Notes: generated by a model from the sequence alone, not told the origin. 64,000 bases of DNA from Adiantum capillus-veneris (GCA_014529385.2 CM043942.1:50782774-50846773), one strand, 5' to 3'. Counted from the first letter of the stretch, positions 9,686 through 21,847 are shown. Numbers and translations: made by a program.

Positions 9686-12010
9686 GACAGAGCACTAAAC
9701 CAGATCACTATCAAAATAAGATTTCTTGTACTGTGGATAGACGATCTGTTTGATAAGCTACAAGGCTCGACCTACTCTAGTAGGATTGACCTTAAAAGTG
9801 GCTATCATCAAATAAGGATAGTGAATGAAGATATCGTAAAGACCACGTTTCACACAATGTTGGTCTTTATATGAATACCTTATCATGCCTTTTGGCTTGA
9901 CAAATTCTCTAGACACATTCAACTGCTTAATGGAGAAAATCTTCAGACCCTGCCGCAAGTTTACTGCGATGATATCATCATCTACTCCAAATCTATTGAG
10001 GAGCATAAGCAACATCTCTAGGTAATTTTTCAAGCATTGAGGGAGAATAAACTTTTCATTAATCAAAAGAAGAGTGAATTTTTCCTTCAAGAGATTCAAT
10101 ACTTAAGTCACATTATCTCTCAAGATGGTATCTGTATGGATCCAACCAAGTTAGAGGTAATAAAAGTATGGATCCAACCAAGTTAGAGGTAATAAAAGGA
10201 TGGCATATCCCAAGGAATCTACAGGAGCTACAAAACTTTATTGGTATGTGTGCATACTATAGATGCTTCATAGCTATATTCTCACAAATAGCAAGACCAT
10301 TACATGACTTGACAAAGTAGAATGTTAAGTACATATGGATTGCCAAAGAACAAAATGCTTTGAGAAGCTTAAAGAAAAATTTACTTTTCAACCTGTGCTT
10401 ACATTCCCGGATCTCTCAAAACCATGTGAGGTCCAATGTGATGCTTGTGGAGATTGCCTTGGAGCAGTCTTGCTTCAAGAAGGGCATGCCATAGCATATG
10501 AGAGTCGAAGACTCGATTCTGATGAGCAAGTATTGGGCATCTACAAAAAGGAGTTGCTAGCTGTCATACATGCCCTTGAAACATGGAAGCACTATCTTTT
10601 GGGGACTCCATTCATCCTACTAACGGATCACCAAAGTCTTAAGTACTTCATGACGCAAACCAAGCTCTCCGACAAACAAATGAGGTGGGAAAATTTTCTT
10701 TCACAATTCAATTTTCATATTGCTCACAAGCACAATCAAGTGGCCGATGCACTATCATGATGACCAAGGGGAAATGCGGTGTCCATAGCAACTGACAATG
10801 ATCTATCTTCCATGATAGATGAGTATGCTATTGACCCCGATTTGAAGGATGTAATTTCAGCCCTTGCCTTAGGGAAGAAAGAAGAACCATTCACCTTGCA
10901 GGATGGTTACCTTCTCCATGACAATAGGCTATGTGTTACTCACTCCCTTCATGACAAAGTAATGTATGAATCCCATGCTCCTCCCTATGCGGGGCATAGA
11001 GGGCAACCTACTCTTTGAGAAGTAGAAACATACTTCTATTGGCCTACCATAAAAGTAGACATACAAGAGTATGTTTGAAAATGCATCGTATGCCAAAAGA
11101 CAAAGTATGATATAGGGAAGCAACCTGGGGTACTCCAGCCATTAGCAATCCCTAATTCACCATGGGAGAGTATATCCATGGATTTATCTTTGGATTACCC
11201 AAGCGTATCCATGGGAATATGCAAATATGGACAATAGTCGACAGGTTTAGCAAACAAACACACTTTATACTTGTCAAAAAGACTATTAAGGTGTACCAAA
11301 TGACAAACCTCTTTATAGCCCAGATTTTCAAACACCATGGCTTGCCAACATCAATCGTGTCGGATAGAGATCCTCAAATGACCAATAATTTTTGGAAGGG
11401 TCTCTTTGAGAATCTAGGTACAAGGCTAGATTTCTCTTCAGTCTATCACCCACAAACGGATGGCCAAAGTGAAATAGCTAACCTCACGATTCTAGATATA
11501 CTCAAGACCTATGTTATGGAAGTAGATCAACGTTCCCAATGGGAGAGGTACCTACCCCTTGTAGAGTATGCGTACAATAACACTATATACATGGAAGACT
11601 CCTTTTGAGATCATTGACGAAAGACCAAAAAGTCCCTTGCTACTTAAGGTACATGGGAAGATCTTCGCGCTGATGAGTATAGCCGAGACCTACAAGAATA
11701 TTTTCAAAAGATTGAGGCTATATCCATCTCCCAACAAAGGCCAAAAGCTGCTATTGACAAGCACAGATGGGACTTAGCCTTCAAGAAAAATGATTGGGTC
11801 CTACTCAAGTTTCCCAAGGCTCAATTGAGGCAAACTATGAGCAAAAATCTTACGCGTTATCAAAAGTATTATGCTAAATTATAAAAAAGATACAATGGTC
11901 CTTTCCAAATCTTAAAACGAACCAATGAGATGGCCTATTCGCTAAGAAATGTAGACTAATGACTAAGACTTTATCTTCTCTACCTCATAGTCCAGGACGA
12001 CTATGGTTTC
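9686..12010 (+). pseudogene. Gypsy copy A pol (RT, RNase H, integrase), heavily broken
   Basis: Starts inside RT at a degenerate form of CVDYRALNRITIKN. It then covers LKSGYHQIRIV (about 9790-9830), a degraded catalytic region, and a 32-base tandem duplication at 10134-10197 that shifts the frame. A good RNase H stretch lies at 10335-10760 (EVQCDACGDCLGAVLLQEG, DHQSLKYFMTQTKLSDKQ). The integrase zinc region HAPPYAGHRG and the core with RFSKQTHF, VSDRDPQMT and YHPQTDGQSE lie at 11162-11608. Many stops are present. Gag, protease and the 5' LTR are missing. It pairs with the LTR that begins at 12024 through the polypurine tract AAGAGAGAGGTAA (12011-12023). Confidence 0.9.
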
Positions 12011-12023
12011 AAGAGAGAGGTAA
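12011..12023 (+). other. Polypurine tract of gypsy A
   Basis: AAGAGAGAGGTAA directly precedes the LTR start TGTCATAAAATG. The same tract is present on the minus strand beside the 3' LTR of copy D (about 45860-45872). It primes plus-strand DNA synthesis in this family. Confidence 0.7.
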
Positions 12024-13053
12024 TGTCATAAAATGTAATATCTACCTATTTGAAAAAGACTTTCTCATATTAAACTGATCATTTAATATTGCAGAGATGA
12101 ATGGGAACAAGAGGTAGAATATAGACATGTGCACATAATGGAGCTCAAAAGACCTTAGGGTTAGCTTCATTCAAGACCTCCAAAGGTTAGTGTTAAAAGT
12201 TATTAGACCTAGGATCTTAGGCAAGGTAGGAATAACCTTGAGGTGGGAACCGTACCCAAGCTTGAGGTGCTTGTCGTGCTTGCTAACTAAGGTGCTTGAG
12301 TTGCTTGTCGTGCTTGTTTACTAAGGTGGTTGTTGACTAAGGTGCTTATGGGAACCCTGCCCAAGCTTGAGGTGCTTGTCATGCTTGATGAGTAAAATGC
12401 TTGAGAAGCTTGAAGTCAAACCAAGGCCTACAAAGAGGGGGGCGAGCCTTACAAGTAGGGGATGAGAGACAATATCACCTATATCCTCTCAAGGGTCACC
12501 CTTCCACAAGAGGCAACAAGGGCACTTATCAAGCTCCTCCCCGTGTTCCCATCATGGTGTGCTTGAATCCTATTGAATAGGCTTTTAAGGGGTCCAATGA
12601 GAATTTAGTTTGATTAACTAATTATCTAGGCAATATTCAATCCCTCTCTCTCAAAGGGGAAAGGAGGACACTTGTCCAAATGCTACCCTTGTTGCTTGAT
12701 ATGCACAAAGCATGTGATTGGCTAGGCTTGAGGAGCTCCAATCAAATCAAGGATTGAGCTACAAGGAGGGGTCGACCAAGGCAAGCTACGGGTGTGCTTG
12801 GAGATACACACGCTCTCACACACAGACATTCTCATTGTGTGAAGTGCAAGAGCTTCGATCTCCTTCTCTAAGCTTGAGAAGTTGAGAGCCTACACCAACA
12901 CCTCTTGGCTATGGAATGCAAATCCAACCAAGAGCCATGCTTCAATGCTCTGCTTCTTTCTCGTATGTTACTTCTTCTTCCTCATTCCTTGCTATATCTC
13001 TCTCCACCTTTGAAGGTTTTTGAGGTCTTGGGACTGAGGCTGGGTACAAGTTA
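12024..13053 (+). mobile_element. Gypsy A 3' LTR, truncated by copia B
   Basis: Begins TGTCATAAAATGTAATATCT and follows the complement of the gypsy C LTR through GATCATTTAATAT, the GGTGCTTGTCGTGCTTG minisatellite (12245-12410), the (C)ACACAGACATTCTCA stretch and GAGGTCTTGGGACTGAGG. It stops near 13053, about 1.03 kb in, where copia B begins; the full LTR in copy C is 1605 bases. The loss of the remainder shows that copia B inserted into, or recombined with, this LTR. Confidence 0.85.
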
Positions 13054-13817
13054 TGTTAAGTATGGAGCTTGATTTACCCCTTGTAATTTTATGTGGTAAA
13101 AGTGCACATTTGTAAGGCCCCCATTATGACGAGAAGCCATTGTGAGTGAAGGAAAATCACTTGCCCGAAACCAAAATTTTCACGGTCAAAAATCAGGCCC
13201 CGGGACTTTTTTTTCCTTCGCTAGAATATTCCTTTTTTTCGGAATATTATGGCCGGACGGTGGCCGGAAAGTGATTGGAAAACGATCCATCGATTGGCCA
13301 GTTGGTCGGTAGTCAATGGCCGGTGGCCGGTGGTCGGAAGTCAATGGTCGGTGGCAGGTGGCCGAATTCAAAAGCGGACTTGTCTTCTCAAGGGAGGCCA
13401 CACATGGGTGGATTGGAGGGTCCGATTTGGACTTATCTACACAAGGGTGGCTACACATAGCTGTCTCTCATAAGAGAGGGTAGCCCTTTTGGCCTATTAA
13501 AGGAGGCCATTTCTAGACACATTAGACAGTGTGAAGTTGATGCAACAAGGTGAGTGTGAGGTGGTGAGAGTGAAGCAAGGTGGGAGCTCTATTAAGGGTA
13601 TAATCCCTTTGTAAACTTCTTCTTGTTTTGAAGTATTAAAGCCATTGAGTGGATGCTTTCCCGTGGACATAGCCCACATTGGGTGAACCACGTATATCGT
13701 GTGTACTCTCTCTCTCTCTCTCTCTCTCTACTCTATCATCTCTTGTGTGTGAAATCTATCTCTCTCCATTAAGTAATCTACTCAAATATCTATTTAGCTA
13801 CGTCTTATTTCCCAACA
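13054..13817 (+). mobile_element. Copia B 5' LTR
   Basis: Begins TGTTAAGTATGGAGC and ends CCCAACA, two bases before TGGTATCAGAGC. It is close to the copia A LTR, but with an extra T/C-rich segment near 13210-13240 and a longer (TC)n run at 13706-13729. The TATA box is altered to CTATTAAAG. Confidence 0.85.
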
Positions 13818-13819
13818 AC

Positions 13820-13831
13820 TGGTATCAGAGC
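13820..13831 (+). other. Primer-binding site of copia B
   Basis: TGGTATCAGAGC, the initiator tRNA-Met type site, identical to copia A and likewise two bases after the LTR. Confidence 0.9.
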
Positions 13832-13889
13832 AAGGTTTTCTCGTAGCTAAAGTATGTCAAGGAAAGGATTCCTTGAATTGAGTGGGAGT

Positions 13890-15268
13890 TATGGCGGAGG
13901 AAGGGAAGCTCAAGATTGATAAGTTCAATGGCAAAAACTACTAACATTGGAAGATGCAGATTGAAGACTATCTCTACCAGAAGGACCTCTATTTTCCACT
14001 AGGCGGTCTTGCGAAGAAGCCCGCAACAATGGCAGATGAAGCATGGATTGTCCTTGATCGAAAGGCACTGGGAACAATCAGGTTAAGCTTGGCGTCAACG
14101 GTGGCCTTCAACATTTCGGAGATGAAGACCACGGAGGACTTGATGAAGTCACTTGACGACTTCTACAAGAAACCATCGGCATCCAATAAGGTATTTCTTA
14201 TGAAGCGCTTGCTCAATCTAAAGATGGCAGAGAATGGTTCAATTGCAGAACACCTAAATGACTTTGACACAAACATAAGTCAACTTCAATCGGTGAAAAT
14301 CAATTTCGATGATGAAGTGCGAGCTCTCCTTATACTATCATCTCTACCGGATAGTTAGGACAGCCTTGTGATGGCTGTAAGTAATTCTATCTCTGGCACA
14401 AATACTCTTAAGTTTGATGATGTTGTGGGTGTTCTCCTAAGCGAGGAAATGCGAAGGAGAAGCACATGAGAATCATCAAGTGCTGCACTATCAGTGGGAA
14501 TAAGAGGAAGGCCTAAGGAGAGGTTCAAAAACCAAAAGGGTCGTGATTGCTCAAGGCGGAGCAAGTCACGCACAAAGTCAGTTCTTGAATGTTGGAACTG
14601 CGGGCAAGAAGGGCCATGTCAAGAAGGATCGCTGGTCCAAGAAGAAGAAGGAGACAGAGTCTCAAGACAATAAGCCAACATCGGAGGCCAATGTGGCAGG
14701 TAAAGTAGAGCAAGATGCTCTAATTCTCTCATTAGACAATGTGTCTAATTCCAGGATAGTAGATTCCGGGGCTTCATTCCATGCAACACCACACAAGCAA
14801 CATTTCCAAGATTACACCAAAGGTAATTTTGGATATGCATACTTGGGAGATGATGAAGCTTGTGAGATTGTGGGCAAAGGTACAGTTTCTGTCAAAACTG
14901 CTAACGGAAATGAATGGAATCTTAAAGATGTTAGGCATGTTTCTTCTCTTCGCAAAAAATTGATCTCTATAGGACAATTGGACGATGAAGGTCACAACAT
15001 TGCATTCGAAAACAAACAATGGAAGATCTCAAAGGGATCTTTGGTGGTTGCCAAAGGAGAAAAGGGCGGTACACTTTACTTGTGTACTGTTAGCACGCAA
15101 CCTTTAGCTTGTGCAGCAACTACAGAAGTTGAGAGTGCGGTGTGGCATTACCGGCTTAGGCATATGAGTGCCAAAGGAATGCAAATCCTTCAAACAAAGA
15201 AGTTTCTACCAGGTTTGAAAGAAGTGGACTTAGAGTTCTGTGAAGATTGTGTTTATGGTAAACAAAAG
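13890..15268 (+). pseudogene. Copia B gag and protease, truncated
   Basis: Starts at the ATG reading AEEGKLKIDKFNGKNY. Two stops differ from copy A: TAA at 13942-13944 (CAA in A) and TAG at 14356-14358 (TGG in A). The knuckle region has an inserted G near 14603 that shifts its frame, and the fourth Cys is changed to Arg. The protease signature IVDSGASFHATP is present, followed by the pre-integrase region HMSAKGMQILQ to FCEDCVYGKQKS. Similarity stops at about 15268, so integrase, RT and RNase H are absent. The copies carry different lesions, so both decayed independently after insertion. Confidence 0.92.
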
Positions 15269-15779
15269 AGTTGTCTACCAACTTTTCCAACAAATAAATC
15301 AATAAATTGATTTATTAAAATTGGGTTGGGGGGTTCTAGATTAGGTGCACTTGTCGCACACCCGCCCACCTGGGAATTCGATCGACGCGGGGAATGGCTC
15401 ATTGGATTCCTCTAACCTAAAACTAGATGTACGTCATGGAAGATTCCCATCGTAGTGTAATAACACCTGTCAAAACGCGTATACAAACCATTTAAGCAAG
15501 AGGGTTCCAAAACTAAAAAACCTAATCTAATGGCTTGTTCAGACATGTAGTTCCTGTGAACAGGCTCACAAAATTTCCGGTACTAATCCTCCTAGGATTC
15601 TAGACACTTATATCTAGGAAGAAGGAAAATTGGCTATGGAAGTCGATGAAGCATGTCCACGTGGCACACAGATCCATGTGCACGTGACATCCCCTTATGC
15701 TTAAGGTGAGGTACGGGTATCGATCTGCATGGACTCCTTGTATGAGGTTAGCAAATCTGGATAGTGGATGAGCAAGTCC
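15269..15779. other. Unassigned sequence between copia B and a gypsy remnant
   Basis: No open frame or known repeat recognised. It contains G-box-like CCACGTGG (about 15658-15665) and another CACGTG about 30 bases further right. Their role, if any, cannot be judged. Confidence 0.3.
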
Positions 15780-16960
15780 TCATCCACCAAGCATCTGCAT
15801 GTGCCCCTCGATCCTTGAATTTGAGGAAATGTTGCTGCGCTTCCTTCTTATTGCCAAGTTGAATGGGAAGCATTCAAAAACACTTTGACTTGGTGACAAC
15901 AATCTCTGGTGGTTCTTCTGTTGGATTGCTCCTTGAAAGGCCACCCTTGTGGTTGCAACTTGACAGGTCCGCTTTGGAAACGCGTTGTGCCGCTTGTAGA
16001 CGCTCCAAAGGAATGGCCATGTGAGGTCTCGGCTTCTAGAATTTGACCATCCGTGTCTTGAGAACCCTGAAATCCACACAAAACTGAAATGAGTTTCATT
16101 TCTTACGAACAAAGAGAACTGGTAACCCAAAAGACCATACCTTGGGAGGGTGAAGCCTTCTAAACAAGACATCACTTGGTTTTGTTTCTCTTTATCCGAT
16201 CGAGAAAAAAATTTACCTACATATTCCTCGTCATGCAATTGGTCGGAGACAATGTCCATAGGTCGATGGGGATGGTGTGTAGGGGAATGGTGATCCTGGG
16301 AAAACACAGAATTGACTTTGACAAACCCTTCACTATACCTCTTAGGAATACCCGAGTTCCTTGATGTGGGCTTGACATAGATGACCGCCTCTTGGGCTCT
16401 TTGACGTAGTTCCCTATTTGCCTGGACATGCGAGATGAGAGGGAGAGAGGGAATACTGCTCTCGCCTCGAACGAGGAATGGCTGCAACACATTATCTTTG
16501 ATGAGAAACATGAGCTTCTCCCAATCGATAATGGGCTTGAACATGCGAAACCATTTAATGCCCAAAATAATGTCACATCCTACAAGTTTAGAGACTACAA
16601 AACGACGAGTAAATTGGGTTTGTTGAATGATCAACTTGACATCATCACATTCTTGAAAAATCAAAGCATTCATGCATTCAAAGAACCCCTGCACCAGGAG
16701 GGTGAGAATAGGAGAAGTTTGAAGACGCGCACGTTTCACAAGAGATTCACTTATGACATCATGAGAACTTCTAGAATCAAACAACACAATGACCCTTTGA
16801 CCATTCACATCTCCATAACATTTTATGAGTTCATCCTCTTCAAAAATCCCCTCCTGCTTAGCTTCTTGCTCTCCCACACTCATAGCATTCACTTGAGGGG
16901 TAGCATCAAAAGTCGACGCAGTAGAGGACCGAGGTTTCCTTGTTAGATTCCTTCTTAGGA
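15780..16960 (-). pseudogene. Retropepsin-containing remnant of another gypsy lineage
   Basis: A frame of about 370 residues read from 16892. An aspartic-protease-like segment reads VIVLFDSRSSHDVISESLV, where the family expects D-S/T-G-A/S, so the catalytic Gly is replaced. The flap-end motif VGCDIILGIKWFRMFKPIIDWE matches the DxILGMxWL-xxxPxIDW pattern of Ty3/gypsy proteases. A later stretch (GYQFSLFVRNE, or LPVLFVRKK in the other frame) resembles the RT entry VLFVKKKDG, then decays. The family differs from the chromodomain copies (their motif is DPGSTHNFI). Confidence 0.7.
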
Positions 16961-17040
16961 CACTCCCTTTTCATGTGACCTACTATGTGGCAATGAAACA
17001 CCTATGTTCCTTTGCATACAATGCTTGTTCTTCCTCTCTT

Positions 17041-17252
17041 AATTGACCACCAAAAGAGCATCACCTCTTACCCTTAAACGATGGATGCCAAGCTCAAGGC
17101 AACGGTTGAGTCCCTTCTCCAAAGTAGCATACTCAGCTTCATTGTTGCTTTGTGCCCTAAGCTTTATACTCCTTTTAATTACCAAAGCACCTTGAGGATC
17201 ATAAATTACAACACCTCCTGAAGCTTCACCATGTGCTTTCCTGTAAGAACCT
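17041..17252 (-). pseudogene. Archaeal-type (RVT_3-like) RNase H fragment
   Basis: Read on the minus strand: GSYRKAHGEASGGVVIYDPQ, then ALVIKRSIKLRAQSNNEAEY, then LEKGLNRCLELGIHRLRVRG, then DALLVVN and a stop. The first catalytic Asp position (normally DGS or DGA) appears as HGEAS. The NNEAEY box and the RGDALLVVN end are the hallmarks of the second, archaeal-type RNase H carried by Tat/Ogre-like gypsy elements or of plant RNase H-like proteins. It abuts the truncated RT of gypsy C. It may belong to the same remnant as the protease at 15780-16960. Confidence 0.72.
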
Positions 17253-17935
17253 TAAAAAAAAAAAGATAGGCATTGTCTCTTTGAGCTTGTCAAAAGCATT
17301 TTGCTCCTTAGCAGTCCATGAATACTTAACGTTCTTCTTTGTTAATTCATGTAGTGGTCCTGCCATTTGAGAGAATCTTGCTATGAAGAGTCTATAGTAT
17401 GCACACATACCTATAAATCTTCTTATCTCATGTAGATTCCTTGGATTAGGCCATGCTTTTATTACCTCTAACTTTGATGGATCCATTCAGATACCATCTT
17501 GGAGGAAAAATTTTCTTTTCTTTTGATTGAGAAAAAGCTTATTCTCCCTTAGCGCTTGAAAAATCACTTGGAGATGTTGCTTATGTTCCTCCAAAGACTT
17601 GGAGTAGATGATAATATCATCAAAGAACACTCCAGTGAATTTACGATAAGGTCTAAAGATCTTCTCCATTAGACGATTAAACGTGGCTGGTGCGTTGGTC
17701 AAGCCAAAAGGCATGACTAGATCTTCATAAAGACCGAACATTGTACGAAACGCGATCTTTAGGATATCTTCATTCACTATCCTTATTTGATGATAGCCAC
17801 TTTTAAGGTCAATCCTACTAAAGTAGGTAGAGCCTTGTAGTTTATCAAATAGATCTTCTACCCGAGGGATGGGGAATTTGTTTTTGATAGTGAGATGGTT
17901 TAGGGCATGATAGTCCACACACAGAAGGGAGAACA
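17253..17935 (-). pseudogene. Gypsy copy C reverse transcriptase fragment
   Basis: Frames 18014-17487 and 17486-17253. RT motifs in order: CVDYHALNHLTIKNKFPIPR, LKSGYHQIRIV, FGLTNAPATFNRLMEKIF, and the catalytic FFDDIIIYS. After a stop at the frame junction (IQ replaced near 17487), MDPSKLEVIKAWPNPRNLHE and a thumb segment ELTKKNVKYSW follow. The gene ends in the RNase H tether at about 17253, where foreign sequence starts. The 5' end of RT and the rest of protease are missing, replaced by filler at 17918-18013. Confidence 0.9.
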
Positions 17936-17961
17936 AAAGGAAGAAAGAAAAAAAATGGAAA

Positions 17962-18013
17962 GGTGATAATATATTTTGTAGAGCTAAGCTTGATTCATTT
18001 TGGTATGCTATCA
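17962..18013. repeat. Filler with a perfect 52-bp inverted copy at 21995-22046
   Basis: This stretch lies inside gypsy C between its protease and RT. It is the exact reverse complement of 21995-22046, which lies just outside the element's LTR. Similarity extends a few bases further on one side with a mismatch. It fills an internal deletion of gag-pol and is not element sequence. Confidence 0.9.
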
Positions 18014-19609
18014 TGGTAAGAGGCTTGTTGTCCCTTGAAAGCTGTGTCGGCCGTTACAATATCTCCTATCTCAAAAGCTTGAATGCCCAACTTGGTGGCC
18101 AACTCCGTTGATATGAAGTTGTGAATAGAGCCAAGGTCAAACAAGATGAAGGCATCATGCTCTCTTATCTTTCCCCATGCATAGGAGGGAGTTGTTCCTT
18201 TGCAATGAACATCCTCTTTTAGAGCTTCGATGGCGGAAGCTCTAGGAGTCCCATCAGGAGTATTTCTTTTGGGGCAAGAACGGTAGGTATGTCCTTGCTC
18301 GCCACACTTAAAGCATTTGTGGTCCTTGCGAAAAGCTTCAAGCTCTTTAGGAGAGAGTTTGTTTTTACCTTTATACACTCCCTTCTCCTTGGACCGATTG
18401 TTGTTGTTGTTGTTGTTGTTGGAGTTGCCTTGGGAAGAGCCTTGAGCATTGCTCTTCCCTCTTGCTTCATTTCTCTCTTTATTTTCCATGGGCTTGACAT
18501 TACATCTAGCCCCTTGTTGGAAATTAATGCGCAAAGAAACCATGGTATGGTGGATTACTTCGGTGATAGAACCGGGCCGTTGGGAGTTGACATATTCGGC
18601 CATCTCTTCAGGTAGTCCATCATAGAATTGTTGCTTTTGCTCTGCAAAGTCTATCTTTTGAAAGACAGTAGCCTTGAGATGTAAATCCCAAAACTTGTCT
18701 ACATATTTGTGAATAGACTCATGAGAGAGGAGCTTTAGGCTACGCCATTCAGTCGGCACTTTGTCCTTTGCATCGCTTGCAAGAAATTGCTTCATGATGG
18801 AAACTCGTAGAGTTTTCCATGTCTTTGAAGCTTCACCATTGCCACGAAGGCTAGCCCACCATTGACGAGCTGATTTTTGCAAGTGCATAGCTACATGGTG
18901 TAGCTTGGAGGACTCTGTGGAAGCCCTCGTCTCCAAAAGCTGCATCAAATTGCTGGATGAAGGCCAACACTTTGTCGGTAGCACCAAAGGTGCCATCATA
19001 GGTGAAGAAAGAGATACTCTTTCCTCCCTCCTTGAACTTCTTTAGCTTTTGTGACCTTCGCCAGGCAAGTTAAGATTTGCAATGTCCTCCCCTCTTGTAT
19101 TCTCTAGGAGAATAACCATAACTTTCATCAGAAGAGGAGAAAGGTGAAGAAGAAGGAGAAGAGGGTGACCTCTTCCTTGCCATTTTCTTCCTTGGTTTCC
19201 TCTCTTCCCATTTGGAGTGCCAAGGAGACGGACTATGGTTTGAAGATTTCCTCTTGGGAGGTGTTGGCGATCGCCTAGACCATCGTCTTCTTGGAGCCAC
19301 ATCTTCAGATGAACTTAGGGATTCAGTGCTTTCTCGTTCCTTGGATTCCTCCTCTCGAATGGGAGAGAGTCTTCTTTTGGGAGTCTCATCAAGAGGCCTC
19401 CTAAGATCTCTCTCCTGTTGAAGAGGAAGGGTTATCCCATAAGCACGAAGTTGTTGGGTAACTTCGGCTTGCAAGGTAGGGTTACCCATGGCTTGCTGCA
19501 ACCTAGTAACAAGGTAGTTAACAAACATGGGGGCATTATCATTAACACCTTCATGTGCAAAATCAAAGCTATCAATGTTCATTCTACTCTCTTGATTATT
19601 GTCAACCAT
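18014..19609 (-). pseudogene. Gypsy copy C gag and protease start
   Basis: The start is taken at 19609 (VDNNQESRMNID), which matches the ADNSKESEINV start of copies D and E. An Arg/Ser-rich segment (RRRWSRRSPTPPKRKSS) is followed by a frame loss near 19070. The capsid-like region then has SSKLHHVAMHLQKSARQWW and a HKYVDKFWDLHLKATVF block. A poly-Asn run (NSNNNNNNNNRSKEKG) precedes the complete knuckle CFKCGEQGHTYRSC. The protease loop is DLGSIHNFIS instead of DPGSTHNFIS. The frame ends at FKGQQAS, where an internal deletion begins. Confidence 0.9.
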
Positions 19610-20014
19610 GTTAATTAAACTTATATGTTTGCTTAATGTACTTTTTGGCAATTCAAAACTTCAGCTGCTACTCCTCTTAGCCTTTGAAAATTTTGGCTCT
19701 TAAGTATCTATACCCACGGCTCGAATTCGGTTAATTATAGAGAGTAGTGGAGTGGGTCTAACATAGCAGCGTTGCTGGAGGATAGCTCCTTTCAGACTTC
19801 TTATGGCTCAATAATGGTAAAGCCGTAGGCAACTCTTAAAAGACTCCATTATTAAATCCAAATCTCTCGAGGTGTGCACTATACCCCACATAGTGGGCTG
19901 CAACAAAACCGGTATTAAATCCCAGTCCCACTTACACTAATATAATTAACAAAACCAACCATTTATAGGCTACTTAAGGACCTCTCTTCTTAAGCAAGAA
20001 AAGATAAAACAAAT

Positions 20015-20027
20015 GCTCTGATATCAA
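20015..20027 (-). other. Primer-binding site of gypsy C
   Basis: On the minus strand TTGATATCAGAGC, one change from TTGGTATCAGAGC of copy D. It directly follows the LTR end. Leader sequence 19610-20014 separates it from gag. Confidence 0.85.
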
Positions 20028-21038
20028 TGTAATAGAAATGGCTTAATAGCTTGTAGAGTAGCGGAATTAAGAGAAAGTATTTGATGAAATTACTTGAGAG
20101 CATAATGGGTGAACGTCATTAGTGATAGCAACATAAACATAACAGTTAATTAACTAGGCATGAACAATACTTCTGCAAGAGAGAGAGAATTAGAGAACAT
20201 GACAACAATTGAGGACCGGATTTATGTGGAGCCGGTCCCCCCCTCCAATAGGCATTTGTATTATAGGTTCTCCCATTAAAGGAGACTTGGTACAATACAA
20301 TCTTTGTGTTCTTTTCAACCTAAGTGATGAAATGAAGATGGAAAGCTTCATGCACCACTAACATAGCATAACCTTTGAAGAAAGCATTAACTGGACCAAC
20401 CCTTAGTCCCAAGACCTCAAACAACTTCGAAGGTGGAGAGAGCTAGCGGAGAATGAGGATAGGGAAGAGGAAGAAGAAGTAGTATACGAGAAAGAACTAT
20501 TCCCTTAATTATCATCACTCTTCTTTAGCATAGCTTAATAGCTTAATAATGATGAAGATGAAGAAGATGGCAAGCTCAAGCTTTGAAGCATGTGTCTTGG
20601 TTGGACTTGCACTCCATAGCCAAGAAGCTTAGTCTAGGCTCACACTTCTCAAGGAGCTTAGAGAAGGAGATGAAGCTCTTGCACTTGCAATGTACACAAT
20701 GAGGTGTGTGTGGGTGAGTATATCTTGCAATCTAGGCCCATTCTTCCTTGGTCGACCCCCTCTTTTAGCACTCCTAGGCATTTGATTGGACCTCCTCCTC
20801 AAGCCTGGCCAATCACAGCCTTAGTGCATATCAAGCAACAAGGGTAGTCTTGGGACAAGTGTCTCCCTTTCCACTTTGAGAGAGAGGACTCGATAAATGC
20901 AAAAGAAATTAAATAAATGTGGTAATTTATCATTGGACACCTTTTAAGCCTGGCCAATAGGAGTCAAGTACCTCATGAAGGTAACATGGGTAGGGGCTTG
21001 ACATGTGTCCTTGCTGCCTCTCTAGGCTTGGTCTCACC

Positions 21039-21105
<67 letters not shown>

Positions 21106-21632
21106 CTATCTCTACCCCCTAGGAAAAGGGCTCGCCCCGCTCTTGTAGGGATATTTTTGACTTTGCATGAGCAAGCACCTTAGTCATCAAGCATGACTAA
21201 GCCCTTGAACTAGGGGGTGTTCCCACAAGCATAGCAAGCAAGCATGTCCAAGCACCTCAAGCACCTTAGTCATGCAGCAGGTCAAGCACCTCAAACACCT
21301 TAATCAAGCACCTCAAGCAGGACAAGCATCTCGAGCTTGGGCTGGGTTCCCACCTCAAGCTCAACCCTAACTTAGGTCAAGGACTTTTAACACTAACCTT
21401 TGGAGGTCTTTAATGAAGCTAACCCTAAGGTATTCTAAGCTCCATTAGTAGCCTGGCTCTTTGATAGACCATCTCTTATTTGAACCCTTTTACCATGGGC
21501 CCCTTCTTGAGATAGATTTGTAAGCATATGTCTATATTCTACCTCTTGTTTCCTATTTATCTCTCCCATATTAAATGATCAGTTCAATATGAGAAAGTCT
21601 TTTGGAATAGGTAGATATTAGATTTTATGACA
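20028..21632 (-). mobile_element. Gypsy C 5' LTR (complete, 1605 bases)
   Basis: On the minus strand it begins TGTCATAAAATCTAATATC at 21632 and ends TTTCTATTACA at 20028, directly before the primer site, giving TG...CA ends. It contains a (GT)n microsatellite, a degenerate GGTGCTTG minisatellite (about 21170-21350) and sequence shared with the gypsy A LTR. The element's 3' end and 3' LTR are absent. Confidence 0.9.
21041..21104. repeat. (GT)32 microsatellite inside the gypsy C LTR
   Basis: Sixty-four bases of pure GT. The equivalent LTR position is a 60-base CA run in copy F (27950-28009), a short GT run in copy D (about 45481-45497), and not repetitive in copy A. Confidence 0.97.
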
Positions 21633-21847
21633 TATACAAGTGATGCACCACAACCACACATCACTGTCCTTGCACATAGAGCTAGTTTTTGACATAGAAG
21701 GATGGAAAGCAATACACACATGTAGGTGGGATATCCATAGCTATCCTTTGAGGTTTCATGCATCATTTAATATCATCACATAACCTTAATCATTATACAA
21801 AATACCCCCATCACTTTGACCAATTGTATAGTATGACTTCACATTTG

